Shown here: piece after piece, positions 16,673-24,770 of the stretch
How the letters are laid out: the number at the start of each line of letters is the position of its first letter
Numbering within the stretch: position 1 is the stretch's first letter
Assembly: GCA_046317855.1 (NCBI GenBank)
Contig: JBKCVM010000034.1
Coordinates: 3,953-67,952, forward strand
Source: CAIOHW01 sp046317855
GTDB lineage: Bacteria; Bdellovibrionota; UBA1018
Direction: 5' to 3'
DNA: 64,000 nt
The notes under the pieces: generated by a model
What the model saw: only the letters and a program-made list of their open reading frames with translations
Databases searched by the model: none
What the model was told of the DNA's origin: nothing
Made by a program: the position numbers and the translations under genes

Positions 16673-18367
16673 TTGAAAGTCGCCATTGCACAAACGAGCC
16701 CGGTCGTCGGGGATTTTGCAGGCAACTTGCAGCAGATCGAGAAGGCTTATCTTAAAGCCATTGAAAGTGGGGCGGACCTGCTCCTGACTCCAGAGCTTGG
16801 AGTCTGCGGGTATCCGCCCCATGATCTTTTGGAGCGTCCGGAGTTTATGGAGCGCTCCGCTCAGGCCATGGTGCGACTTCTGGCCCTGTCCCGTGGCAGA
16901 TCTTGCGCGTTGGTGGCAGGTCTTGTGGTTCGGAGTCTCGAGCCCCGCGGGCGCGAGGTCCAAAATGCAGCCTGTGTTTTTTGGGACGGAAAAGAAGTTT
17001 TCCGACAAGTGAAGGCGCTGCTTCCTACTTACGATGTTTACGATGAAGCTCGTTATTTCGAGCCCGCGTCGGTCGATCCGACCGCCCCCGCAAAAGATAA
17101 CGAACTCTGGATTCATCCTTCAACCGGCGTCAAAGTGGGGATCGCCATCTGTGAGGATCTTTGGGCAGAGGATTCGGGGCGATTTAATCGACAAAAGCCC
17201 CTTTACCCCTTCGATCCGGTGGAACGCTTGGTAAAGCTTAAGCCCGATCTGCTGCTTTCGCTCTCGGCAAGCCCCTACGAGTTTAACAAGCGTGAGCGCC
17301 GTGAAAGAGTACATGCCGAGGTAGCTCGTCGTGTGGGAGCTCCTCTGGTTTATGCAAATCAGGTCGGAGCTAATGACGAGCTTCTTTTTGATGGGGCCTC
17401 GTTTGTTCTGGATGCAGAAGGTCAACCTCGCGATCGGCTTAATGTTTTTGCTGAGGATTTTGGGGTTTTTGACCTGAAAGAAACTACCGTTGGTGGACGT
17501 GCCGGACCAGTACCTACTGAAATGGATGCCTTACGAATGGGTTTGGTTCGCGGTATTCGCGATTACTTTCTACGTACTGGATTTTCAAAAGCCATCCTAG
17601 GCTTGAGCGGCGGAATTGACTCGGCAGTTGTGGCTGCTCTCGCAGTCGAAGCGCTGGGACCCTCAAAAGTACTCGGAGTGGCGATGCCCAGTCAGTTTTC
17701 TTCTTCCGGAAGCCTAGCCGATGCCGAGGCGCTAGCGCAGAAGCTTGGGATCCCGTTTGTGGTGCGGCCCATTAAATTTCTGTTTTCTACGGCGCTACGC
17801 GAGATCTCAGGAGGGGCGTTTGCTCTCGAGGGAGTGCCCTCTGAGAATCTGCAGTCCCGTCTGCGCGGCGGTATTTTGATGACGCTTTCCAATGCGCTCG
17901 GGGCGCTAGTGCTTACCACTGGAAATAAATCGGAAATCGCAATGGGTTACGCAACGCTCTACGGAGATATGTGTGGGGCGCTTGCACCTATTGGGGATCT
18001 GTTTAAAACCCGGGTTTATGAGCTTGCGCGGCATATCAATTCACGGAGCTCTGTGATTCCGGAGTCGAGCTTGACAAAGGCGCCCTCGGCCGAGCTCAGG
18101 CCTCATCAAACAGATCAAGACACGTTGCCTCCCTATGATCTCTTGGATCAGCTTTTGGAAGGCTACCTTGAGCAGGGTCGCCCCGTGGAAGAGCTCGAAG
18201 CTCAGTTGGGTGGGCGTCACCTGAAAGGCTGGGTTTGCTCTACGCTAGATGCCGTAGAGAAGCAGGAGTTCAAGCGGCGCCAGGCGGCACCTGTTTTGAA
18301 GGTAAGCCCTAAAGCATTTGGAATGGGACGGCGCATGCCCGTTGCAAAGCGGTGGCAACTCAAGTGA
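16673..18367 (+). CDS. nadE: Glutamine-dependent NAD synthetase
   Basis: NadE amidates nicotinic acid adenine dinucleotide to NAD. The 564-residue protein is the long, glutamine-using form. The N-terminal nitrilase-type glutaminase domain (1-270) shows Glu in LTPELGVCGYPP, Lys in VKALLPTYDVYDE and the nucleophile Cys in GIAICEDLW. The C-terminal synthetase domain has the ATP-pyrophosphatase loop LGLSGGIDSAVVAAL and TTGNKSEIAMGY. The start is TTG at 16673, giving MKVAIAQTSPVVGDF as in relatives. With nadA it is the second NAD-synthesis gene here, though far away. Confidence 0.96.
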   Translation: MKVAIAQTSPVVGDFAGNLQQIEKAYLKAIESGADLLLTPELGVCGYPPHDLLERPEFMERSAQAMVRLLALSRGRSCALVAGLVVRSLEPRGREVQNAACVFWDGKEVFRQVKALLPTYDVYDEARYFEPASVDPTAPAKDNELWIHPSTGVKVGIAICEDLWAEDSGRFNRQKPLYPFDPVERLVKLKPDLLLSLSASPYEFNKRERRERVHAEVARRVGAPLVYANQVGANDELLFDGASFVLDAEGQPRDRLNVFAEDFGVFDLKETTVGGRAGPVPTEMDALRMGLVRGIRDYFLRTGFSKAILGLSGGIDSAVVAALAVEALGPSKVLGVAMPSQFSSSGSLADAEALAQKLGIPFVVRPIKFLFSTALREISGGAFALEGVPSENLQSRLRGGILMTLSNALGALVLTTGNKSEIAMGYATLYGDMCGALAPIGDLFKTRVYELARHINSRSSVIPESSLTKAPSAELRPHQTDQDTLPPYDLLDQLLEGYLEQGRPVEELEAQLGGRHLKGWVCSTLDAVEKQEFKRRQAAPVLKVSPKAFGMGRRMPVAKRWQLK

Positions 18368-18378
18368 GAATCAAAAAG

Positions 18379-18849
18379 ATGGAAAATTCGGCTACAAAAA
18401 AAGGTCACGGAGCAAAAAAAGAAATGAAGCGTTGGATCGAAAAAATGAGAGACGCCCAGCAGCAGCTTGGAAATCTCGTGAAAGACAATTGGGTTGATGA
18501 AGCCCGCCGATTTGCGGATCGGCAGAGACGTGAAGTGACGAAGCTCGTGGAGACGGACGTCAAGAAAGTCCGTAGTTTTGTAGAGCGTGAGAAAAAAGAT
18601 CTCGAGAAGCTTCAAAAGCAGCTTCCGGCTGAGCTTGAACGCTGGAAAAAAGCGCTTGAGGCTCAGAAAAAGGAGCTTTCCGGCCTGCTCGTTCGTGTGG
18701 CCTCTTCGGTTCGTAAGGCCTCTCGCCCCGCCTCGAAGGCGGCCTCTCAGAAGGCGAAAGCAAAAAAGGGAGTGCGAGCTAAGACCCCTCGGGTCGCGGC
18801 AAATACCCGAAAAAAGGCTGCAAAAACAACCACCCCCCCAGCAGTTTGA
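18379..18849 (+). CDS. Basic coiled-coil protein with histone H1-like tail
   Basis: A 156-residue, very lysine-rich protein of unknown function. Residues about 10-105 are predicted by eye to be helical and coiled (MKRWIEKMRDAQQQLGNLVKDNW, then long K/E heptads), rather like phasins or other amphipathic coiled-coil proteins. The tail (105-156) is Ala/Lys/Pro-rich (KAASQKAKAKKG, NTRKKAAK), like histone H1 or AlgP-type DNA-binding tails. ATG 18379 is 11 bases after nadE; an in-frame GTG at 18352 inside nadE is possible. It could coat DNA, polyphosphate or storage granules; none is proved. Confidence 0.7.
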   Translation: MENSATKKGHGAKKEMKRWIEKMRDAQQQLGNLVKDNWVDEARRFADRQRREVTKLVETDVKKVRSFVEREKKDLEKLQKQLPAELERWKKALEAQKKELSGLLVRVASSVRKASRPASKAASQKAKAKKGVRAKTPRVAANTRKKAAKTTTPPAV

Positions 18850-18929
18850 TTGACAGTGGGCCCTCTGCTCCGGTAAGGCCGACCAACTTGCTTTTTTAAC
18901 CGAGATAGAAAGAGAGATTCGCACCCAGC

Positions 18930-19631
18930 ATGGCATTTATTCCCCCGAGTTCAGGTTCTGGTCCTTCTGGTCCCTCAGGTCCTTCGTTTCCTCGTCCCCG
19001 TCCAGCCCGCGGTGCCTTTCCTCCCCCCAGTAAAGATGAACATCGCATCAATGAGCGGATTCGCGTTCCACAGGTGCGCCTCATTGATGAAAATGGGGAG
19101 CAGCTCGGGATTGTTCAGACCTTTGAAGCTCTGCGGATTGCTCGTGATCGTGGCCTCGATCTCATGGAGATTTCTCCCAACGCTCAGCCTCCGGTCTGCA
19201 AGATCTGCGACTATGGAAAATTTAAATACGAGAAGAAAAAGAAGGAGCACGAGGCCCGCAAAAAGCAGACGGTGATCAAGGTCAAAGAAATCCAGCTCCG
19301 TCCACGCACCGACCAGCACGATCTTGATTATAAATTTAAGAATATCAGGACCTTCCTTGAGGAAGGGGACAAAGCCAAGATCACCATGATGTTTCGGGGT
19401 CGAGAAGTGACCTATGTCGAACAAGGTCACAAGATGATGCGCGAGCTTGCCAAGTTGGTTGAAGACATTGCGGTCATTGAGGCGCCGGCTAAGCTGGAAG
19501 GCAAGAAGCTCATCATGATTCTGGCCCCCAACCCGGCAGCAAAAAAGGCTCAAAAGCCTAAGCCTCAGGCACCCGCAGCTACCCCTAACGGGGGTGCGCC
19601 AGCCTCCGGTAAGGACTCAGAAAACGGTTGA
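18930..19631 (+). CDS. infC: Translation initiation factor IF-3
   Basis: IF-3 keeps 30S subunits free and checks the start codon. The IF-3 core runs from HRINERIRVPQVRLIDENGEQLG through NAQPPVCKICDYGKFKYEKKKKE to KVKEIQLRP, ITMMFRGREVTY and the final KKLIMILAPN. This protein is longer than usual at both ends: about 35 residues of Gly/Ser/Pro-rich sequence with SGP repeats at the N-terminus and a Pro/Ala/Lys-rich C-terminal tail of about 35 residues. The start is written as ATG 18930; no strong ribosome binding site is seen. The infC-rpmI-rplT order is the standard ribosomal cluster. Confidence 0.95.
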   Translation: MAFIPPSSGSGPSGPSGPSFPRPRPARGAFPPPSKDEHRINERIRVPQVRLIDENGEQLGIVQTFEALRIARDRGLDLMEISPNAQPPVCKICDYGKFKYEKKKKEHEARKKQTVIKVKEIQLRPRTDQHDLDYKFKNIRTFLEEGDKAKITMMFRGREVTYVEQGHKMMRELAKLVEDIAVIEAPAKLEGKKLIMILAPNPAAKKAQKPKPQAPAATPNGGAPASGKDSENG

Positions 19632-19674
19632 CGGAGGCTTGTTCGCTGGACTAGTTTGCGACACTCCGTCGTTT
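19630..19674 (+). promoter_or_regulatory. Hairpin between infC and rpmI
   Basis: GACGGAG (19630-19636, overlapping the infC stop) pairs perfectly with CTCCGTC (19664-19670); inside, TGT..CGC can pair with GCG-ACA to extend the stem. GTTTT follows. It can be an attenuator or weak terminator, or a structured leader. In E. coli, L20 represses rpmI-rplT by binding RNA in this same intergenic place, so autoregulation is a reasonable inference; the pseudoknot itself is not recognised here. Confidence 0.45.
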
Positions 19675-19708
19675 TAACTTTAGGATTCTTTTGAAGGGTC
19701 GATTTTTT

Positions 19709-19741
19709 AAAGTTCTACTAAGGTTCTATTAAGGTTCTATT
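19709..19741 (+). repeat. Three 11-bp direct repeats carrying Shine-Dalgarno-like AAGG
   Basis: The units AAAGTTCTACT, AAGGTTCTATT and AAGGTTCTATT stand head to tail directly before the rpmI ATG at 19743. The last AAGG is 8 nt from the start codon and is the likely ribosome binding site; the second copy lies one repeat further up. Iterated ribosome binding sites of this kind are unusual. Confidence 0.8.
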
Positions 19742-19742
19742 T

Positions 19743-19943
19743 ATGAAGCTGAAGACCAAAAAGGCTGCCGCAAAGCGTTTCTCGTTCACCGGCACGGGCA
19801 AAGTGAAGTTTAAGCGCACCAACAAGCGCCACTGCCTCGGTAACAAGTCAGCTGCACGCAAGCTCAAGCTGCGTTCGGCCGGCTACATTTTCGAAGGCGA
19901 TATCCGCCATGTCGAAAAGTGCATGCCTTACGGATCTAACTGA
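19743..19943 (+). CDS. rpmI: Ribosomal protein bL35
   Basis: A 66-residue basic protein of the large ribosomal subunit. It starts MKLKTKKAAAKRFSFTGTGKVKF, contains the conserved R-x-NKRHCLGNK segment and ends near the KCMPYGSN tail, all normal for bL35. It lies between infC and rplT, preceded by the 11-bp repeats and a hairpin, and is translated together with rplT 30 bases downstream. Confidence 0.97.
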   Translation: MKLKTKKAAAKRFSFTGTGKVKFKRTNKRHCLGNKSAARKLKLRSAGYIFEGDIRHVEKCMPYGSN

Positions 19944-19973
19944 TCCAAACGTTTGATTTTTTAAGGAGTACCC

Positions 19974-20336
19974 ATGCCTCGCGCAAAACGTGGTTTTAAA
20001 AAACGTCGTCGTCATAAGAAGGTCCTAGAGCGCGCCTCAGGTTTTGTCCTGGGCGCAAAGAATAAGTTTCGCCGTACGGCAGAAGCCGTGGATCGAGCAT
20101 TTGTCTATGCTTACCGCGATCGCCGTAACAAGAAGCGTGACTTCCGCACCTTGTGGATTGCGCGTCTTTCTGCAGCTGCCGCTGATTGTAACATCAGCTA
20201 CAGTCGTCTGATCGCTGCCCTCAAAAAGGCTGAAGTGAAGCTCGATCGCAAAGTTCTATCGGACATCGCGATCGCCGATCCAAAGGCCTTTGGTGCGATC
20301 GTGGATCAGGTACGCGGGCTTGCTCCCGCAAACTGA
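19974..20336 (+). CDS. rplT: Ribosomal protein bL20
   Basis: A 120-residue RNA-binding protein needed early in 50S assembly. The N-terminal basic helix KRGFKKRRRHKKVLERASGF and the YAYRDRRNKKRDFRTLWIARLSAAA segment are typical, as is the length. In enteric bacteria bL20 is the translational repressor of its own operon. AAGGAG at 19962-19967 is a good ribosome binding site. A strong hairpin terminator follows at 20372. Confidence 0.97.
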   Translation: MPRAKRGFKKRRRHKKVLERASGFVLGAKNKFRRTAEAVDRAFVYAYRDRRNKKRDFRTLWIARLSAAAADCNISYSRLIAALKKAEVKLDRKVLSDIAIADPKAFGAIVDQVRGLAPAN

Positions 20337-20356
20337 TCGCTACGCTCTAGAGATTC

Positions 20357-20435
20357 AGGGATTTCTTTTTTAAAAACGCTTGGCTGGGGTTACAAAGTAC
20401 CCGTAAAGCCAAGCGTTTTTGTTTTGGAAATCCCT
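20357..20435 (+). promoter_or_regulatory. Nested hairpin leader of pheS that hides its ribosome binding site
   Basis: AGGGATTTC (20357-20365) is the exact reverse complement of GAAATCCCT (20427-20435), which ends on the base before the pheS ATG at 20436 and includes its only purine-rich ribosome binding site. This outer 9-bp stem encloses the terminator hairpin at 20372-20420, and a small GGGT/ACCC pair sits within that loop. The layout could combine attenuation with occlusion of translation. No leader peptide with Phe codons fits in the gap after rplT, so the known enterobacterial pheST attenuation mechanism is not supported. Confidence 0.6.
20372..20425 (+). terminator. Intrinsic terminator / attenuator between rplT and pheS
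   Basis: AAAAACGCTTGGCT (20372-20385) and AGCCAAGCGTTTTT (20407-20420) form a perfect 14-bp stem; its 3' strand ends in T5 followed by GTTTT. The GC-rich 9-bp core plus U-rich tail is a textbook intrinsic terminator, here only 15 bases before pheS. Confidence 0.85.
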
Positions 20436-21506
20436 ATGATCGAACCACTCATCCAGCAACTGACCCAGCAACTTGATCAAGAGGGCTCCCGGGCCCTGGA
20501 CTTGATCCAAAAAGCTACTGACCTCAAGCAACTCGAAGAGCTTCGTGTTGCCGTGCTCGGAAAAAAAGGCAGCTTGAGCGAGGTGCTCAAGGGCCTCGGA
20601 GCCTTGAGTCCTGCTGACCGGCCAAAAGTCGGGGCGTCAGCAAATGCGTGGAAATCCAAAATAGAGCAGGCCATTGAGTCCAGAAAGACGCTTCTGGAAG
20701 AGGCCGCTCTCCAAGCAAGGCTAGGGGCTGAACGAATAGACGTCAGCCTTCCTGCGCGGGTTCCTCACACCGGATCCCTCCATCCCATCACGCTCACCAC
20801 TCGCAAGATCATCCAGGTTTTTTCGAGGTTGGGTTTTGACGTGACCACGGGGCCTGAGGTCGAAACTGAATTTTTGAACTTCGAGGCTGTTAATATTCCC
20901 AAGGATCATCCTGCTCGAGACATGCAAGATACTTTTTTTGCGGGTCCGGGAGTGGTGCTTCGGACCCATACTTCACCCGTACAAATGCGATCCATGCGAG
21001 AAAAAGGCCAGTGGCCTGTGCGCATCCTGTGTCCGGGAGCGGTTTATCGGTGCGATGACGATGCTACGCATTCGCCGATGTTCCATCAGATCGAAGGACT
21101 TTGGGTGGATCACGGAATCAAGATGAGTCACCTCAAAGGGACGCTTGAATTTTTTGCTCGCGAAGTTTTTGGATCGAGCTCCAAGATCCGACTGAGACCA
21201 AGTTACTTTCCGTTTGTTGAGCCCGGGGCTGAGGTTGATGTGAGCTGTTTTGCGTGTGGGGGTAAGGCTGAGAGCGCTTGCCGAGTCTGCCGCGGTTCGG
21301 GCTGGATTGAGATTTTGGGCGCAGGAATGGTGCATCCCAGGCTCTTTGAAATGGCCGGATTTGACAAGAAATCAGGCTATTCTGGGCTGACTGGGTTTGC
21401 ATTTGGGCTGGGTGTGGAGCGCATTGCGATGCTGCTGCATAAGATCGGGGATCTGAGGTTGATGTACCGCGGAGATTCCCGTTTTTTGGGGCAGTTCAGA
21501 GTTTGA
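20436..21506 (+). CDS. pheS: Phenylalanine-tRNA ligase, alpha subunit
   Basis: PheS carries the catalytic class II core of the alpha2beta2 enzyme that charges tRNA-Phe. The 356-residue protein has the N-terminal coiled-coil, then HPITLTTRKIIQVFSRLGF (motif 1 side), HTSPVQMRSM, FHQIEGLWVD, FPFVEPGAEVDVSCFACGG and GLGVERIAMLLHKIGDLR (motif 3). A cysteine cluster (CFACGG then CRVCRG) like a zinc knuckle is present, as in many bacterial PheS. I took the ATG at 20436; a TTG at 20424 is in frame but lies inside the leader stem. pheT follows after 17 bases. Confidence 0.96.
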   Translation: MIEPLIQQLTQQLDQEGSRALDLIQKATDLKQLEELRVAVLGKKGSLSEVLKGLGALSPADRPKVGASANAWKSKIEQAIESRKTLLEEAALQARLGAERIDVSLPARVPHTGSLHPITLTTRKIIQVFSRLGFDVTTGPEVETEFLNFEAVNIPKDHPARDMQDTFFAGPGVVLRTHTSPVQMRSMREKGQWPVRILCPGAVYRCDDDATHSPMFHQIEGLWVDHGIKMSHLKGTLEFFAREVFGSSSKIRLRPSYFPFVEPGAEVDVSCFACGGKAESACRVCRGSGWIEILGAGMVHPRLFEMAGFDKKSGYSGLTGFAFGLGVERIAMLLHKIGDLRLMYRGDSRFLGQFRV

Positions 21507-21523
21507 TCTAGGAAATTGAGAAA

Positions 21524-23995
21524 ATGCGAATTTCGTGGAACTGGTTATCGGAGATGGTGGACCTCTCGAAAGTGGGAGGCCCCGCGGGACTTGCCGAGCT
21601 CCTGACTCGTCGTGGGCTTGAAGTGGAGAGTCTCGAGTCCCAGGGCGCTGGTCTCGAAAAGGTCGTGACTGCAAAAATTTTGGAAAAGGGCCAGCATCCG
21701 CAAGCTGATCGACTGAGCCTTTGTAAGGTGACCACGGGGAGCGGTGAGCCCCTTGAGATCGTTTGCGGCGCGCAGAACCACAAGGCGGGTGATATCGTGG
21801 CGCTCGCTCAGGTGGGTGCGCATCTTCCCAATGGCGTTAAGATTGCGGCCGGAAAAATTCGGGGAGTCGTTTCGAACGGAATGCTCTGCTCCGAAGAAGA
21901 AATGGGCCTTCCTTCGACGGTGGATGGGATCCTTATCCTTGCGCCTGATACGCCGCTTGGGCTCCCGATTGCTGAAGTGCTGGGACGCAACGACCATATT
22001 CTCACTTTGAAGATCACTGCCAATCGGGCGGACTGTCTGAGTCACTGGGGCATTGCGCGCGAAGTGGCCGCTGCCGTAGGTAAGCCTCCGTGCCGTCCCG
22101 TGGGGGCAAAGAAAGTGGAGTGGGACGTCAAGCGCCAGGATGCAAAGCCCCGCACGGGACTTGAGGCCGGTACACTCGGTCGGCAATTCTACGGCTGCCG
22201 TATCGAGGGTGTGAAAGTGGGCCCCTCACCTGGGTGGCTGAAACGCAAGCTAGAGGCCGTGGGTTCACGCTCGATCAACACTGTGGTGGATGCGACCAAC
22301 CTGGTGCTTTTTGAGCTGGGGCAGCCCGTGCATGCCTACGATGCTGCCCGGCTCGCGGGGGATTCTTTGGTGATCCGTGCCGCCAGGGCGGGCGAAACGA
22401 TTCCGCTTTTAGATGAAAAAACGGTGGAGCTTGCGGGTACGGAGCTTGTGATCGCTGATCGAGATAAGGCCGTTGCACTGGCTGGAATCATGGGGGGTGG
22501 AAATTCTCAGGTCACTCAATCGACGACTGAAGTCTATCTCGAGGTGGCGCAATTTGATCCTGCCTCTGTGCGTCGTGCCTCGGCACGTCACCAGCGTAAG
22601 ACCGACGCTGCACATCGTTTTGAACGAGGCATCGATGCGCTAGGCCTCGAACACGCAATGAGCAGGCTTGCAGGTCTGGTGCTTGAGCTTGCCGGAGGAA
22701 GAATCACCGGGATGAGTACGGCCCAGGTGTCACAGGAAAGATCGCGATTCATTCTGCTTTCTGAGGGGTTTTGCGCTGATTTTTTAGGAATGCCTGTGAC
22801 CGGTAGTGAGGTGCGGCAGGTGTTGGAGGGGTTGGGTTGCAAAGTGGCGGCAGGCCCAGTGATGAAAGTGGAGGTGCCGTCATACCGTTTGGATCTTTGC
22901 ATCCCAGAGGACCTTGCCGAAGAAGTGGCTCGTTCGTTGGGCTTTGAGCGTATTCCTTCGGAGGTGCCGCCGCTCTCGACGATGCCGACTTCTCAGGCCG
23001 GGGATTTGCGCTTTGGGGCTCGCCAGCTTTTGGAGTCCGCTAAGGACAGGCTTGCGGCTTCTGGTCTTCAAGAAGTGGTGAACTATTCTTTTACTTCGGC
23101 TCGGTGGCTCTCAGAGCTTGGGCTTTCTTCGGCCTGCAAAGTGCTGAATCCTCTGAGTGAAGAGCATGAGTGTTTGGTGCCGTCGCTGCTGCCCGGACTC
23201 CTGGCCAACGTCAGGACCAACGTACGCAATCACTTTGGATCGGAGTCGCAAGTCATTCGGCTTTTTGAGATTCGACCGACCTTTTGTTTGAGCGAAGGGG
23301 CTTCTTTAGTTGCTGCGGTGGGCGAGGATCGCACTGGGGTCGAGGAGAAGTGGCGGCTTTCGTTTGTTCTTTCTGGGCCGCGCTTTGCGCAGGCGCTTCG
23401 AAATGAAGAGGGCGAGATTGATTTCTATGATGGCCGCGCGGTTTTGGATCGGCTTTTTGACCGGCTTCAGGTCCGCGGCGTACGGCAGCAACCGATTTCT
23501 AAGAATCATCCGCTTCACCACTTGGTTCACCCCGGTCAAGGGATCGAAGTCCTGGCCGGTCAGCAGGTGGCTGGAGTGATGGGCATGCTGCATCCCCGAT
23601 TTGCGAGGGAGCTTAAGCTCAAGACTCCTGTTCTGATCTGCGAGCTCGATTGGGATGCTCTTGTGAGGCTGTCTAGGCCGGCGCAAGAGGCCCGGGCCTT
23701 TCAGGCTTGGCCTGAGTTTCCTGGAATGGAGCGGGACTTTGCACTCTTGGTAAAGGACGAAGTGAGTGGCGAAAAATTGACGCAGATTGCCCTCAAGGCA
23801 GGCAAGCCCCTGGCCAAAGTCGCTAAAATTTTTGATGTTTATCGAGGTTCGCAAGTGGCCGAAGGGATGACAAGCATCGCCGTCAGGGTTATCTTTTGGG
23901 AAGACACCCGCAGTCTCCAAGAGTCTGAAACCGAAGAGGTTTCTAGAAGAATCGTGGAGGCTTGGCGCAAAGAAGTCGGTGCGGAGCTCAGGTAA
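21524..23995 (+). CDS. pheT: Phenylalanine-tRNA ligase, beta subunit
   Basis: The 823-residue beta subunit has the complete bacterial domain set: an N-terminal tRNA-binding (EMAP-II-like) domain at about 45-150 (ADRLSLCKVTTG, VALAQVGAHLPNG), the B3/B4 editing region (YGCRIEGV, INTVVDATNLVLFELGQPVHAYD), a B5 domain, and a C-terminal ferredoxin-fold anticodon-binding domain (FPGMERDFALLVKDEVSGEKL). It edits mischarged Tyr-tRNA-Phe and recognises the anticodon. Length is close to that of E. coli PheT. It is followed by ihfA after 14 bases, the same pheT-ihfA order as in many proteobacteria. Confidence 0.97.
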   Translation: MRISWNWLSEMVDLSKVGGPAGLAELLTRRGLEVESLESQGAGLEKVVTAKILEKGQHPQADRLSLCKVTTGSGEPLEIVCGAQNHKAGDIVALAQVGAHLPNGVKIAAGKIRGVVSNGMLCSEEEMGLPSTVDGILILAPDTPLGLPIAEVLGRNDHILTLKITANRADCLSHWGIAREVAAAVGKPPCRPVGAKKVEWDVKRQDAKPRTGLEAGTLGRQFYGCRIEGVKVGPSPGWLKRKLEAVGSRSINTVVDATNLVLFELGQPVHAYDAARLAGDSLVIRAARAGETIPLLDEKTVELAGTELVIADRDKAVALAGIMGGGNSQVTQSTTEVYLEVAQFDPASVRRASARHQRKTDAAHRFERGIDALGLEHAMSRLAGLVLELAGGRITGMSTAQVSQERSRFILLSEGFCADFLGMPVTGSEVRQVLEGLGCKVAAGPVMKVEVPSYRLDLCIPEDLAEEVARSLGFERIPSEVPPLSTMPTSQAGDLRFGARQLLESAKDRLAASGLQEVVNYSFTSARWLSELGLSSACKVLNPLSEEHECLVPSLLPGLLANVRTNVRNHFGSESQVIRLFEIRPTFCLSEGASLVAAVGEDRTGVEEKWRLSFVLSGPRFAQALRNEEGEIDFYDGRAVLDRLFDRLQVRGVRQQPISKNHPLHHLVHPGQGIEVLAGQQVAGVMGMLHPRFARELKLKTPVLICELDWDALVRLSRPAQEARAFQAWPEFPGMERDFALLVKDEVSGEKLTQIALKAGKPLAKVAKIFDVYRGSQVAEGMTSIAVRVIFWEDTRSLQESETEEVSRRIVEAWRKEVGAELR

Positions 23996-24009
23996 AGGAG
24001 AATCTGAAC

Positions 24010-24360
24010 GTGGCAATGACCAAAGCAGATATCGTCGAAGCGCTGTACGAGAAAGTGGGCTTCTCGAAGAAAGAAGCAGCCGACCTAGTAGAGCTAGTCT
24101 TCGATACCCTAAAAAAGACGCTTGCCGATGGGAGTAAGATCAAGATTTCAGGCTTTGGTAATTTCGTGGTTAGAGAAAAGCGCTCCCGCATTGGTCGCAA
24201 CCCTCAGACGGGCCAGAGTATTGAAATTTCTGCTCGTCGCGTGCTGACCTTCCGTCCTTCTCAAGTGCTTCGCGCTGAGGTCAACGCTGCGCTTGAGGGA
24301 AAAACAGTAGATCCTGCAACCCTCAAAAGTCTGTCTGAAATGGATGACGACGAGGCATGA
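24010..24360 (+). CDS. ihfA: Integration host factor, alpha subunit
   Basis: IhfA is a DNA-bending HU-family protein. The 116-residue protein begins MAMTKADIVEALYEKVGFSKKEAADLVE, very like E. coli IhfA (MALTKAE), which with AAAGGAG nine bases upstream supports a GTG start at 24010 over the ATG at 24016 or sequence further up. It contains SGFGNFVVREKRSRIGRNPQTG and the ISARRVLTFRPSQVL arm that enters the minor groove. A Glu/Asp-rich C-terminal tail of about 15 residues extends past the usual end. Its stop overlaps the MerR start as ATGA. Confidence 0.94.
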   Translation: MAMTKADIVEALYEKVGFSKKEAADLVELVFDTLKKTLADGSKIKISGFGNFVVREKRSRIGRNPQTGQSIEISARRVLTFRPSQVLRAEVNAALEGKTVDPATLKSLSEMDDDEA

Positions 24361-24770
24361 CCTCAGCTCGAATTCCGGATCGAATTTTCTTTAGGATTGG
24401 AGATGTTGCCGAAATCGCTGGCATCAAGCCCCACGTTCTGCGCTACTGGGAAAGTGAATTCTCGGAGATTGCCCCGCAAAAGTCTGGGACAGGTCAGCGG
24501 GTGTACCGCCGGCGAGATGTAGAGACGGTCCTCCTCATCAAGAAGCTGCTTTATACTGAAAAGTACTCGATTGAGGGTGCTCGAAACAGGCTTCGGGAGC
24601 TTCGAAAAATCGGGGAGCTTGCCACTCAGTGCCGTGAGGCTGCCGATCCGCTTCCGGCGTCCGAGCGCGATGCTCGGGAGCACGCTCTCGGGGCTGCACG
24701 CAAGCTCTTGGTTGAGATCGAGGAGCTGAATCAAAAGGCGCTTCGAGACGTTTTTAAGCTGTACTCCTAG
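24357..24770 (+). CDS. MerR-family transcriptional regulator
   Basis: A 137-residue regulator with the MerR winged helix at about residues 10-75: FFRIGDVAEIAGIKPHVLRYWESEF, then a wing and RRRDVETVLLIKKLLYTEKYSIEGARNRL. A helical dimerisation segment follows (ELATQCREAADPL to ELNQKALRDVFKLY). It has no effector-binding cysteines. A MerR-type gene right after ihfA is a common proteobacterial arrangement with unknown target. It overlaps ihfA by ATGA, and its TAG stop shares a CTAG palindrome with the stop of the convergent GshB-like gene. Confidence 0.9.
   Translation: MTSARIPDRIFFRIGDVAEIAGIKPHVLRYWESEFSEIAPQKSGTGQRVYRRRDVETVLLIKKLLYTEKYSIEGARNRLRELRKIGELATQCREAADPLPASERDAREHALGAARKLLVEIEELNQKALRDVFKLYS

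Noticed and set aside
20337..20435. A phenylalanine leader peptide of the enterobacterial pheST type
   Set aside because: The gap after rplT holds no ATG-started short frame with Phe codons before the terminator.
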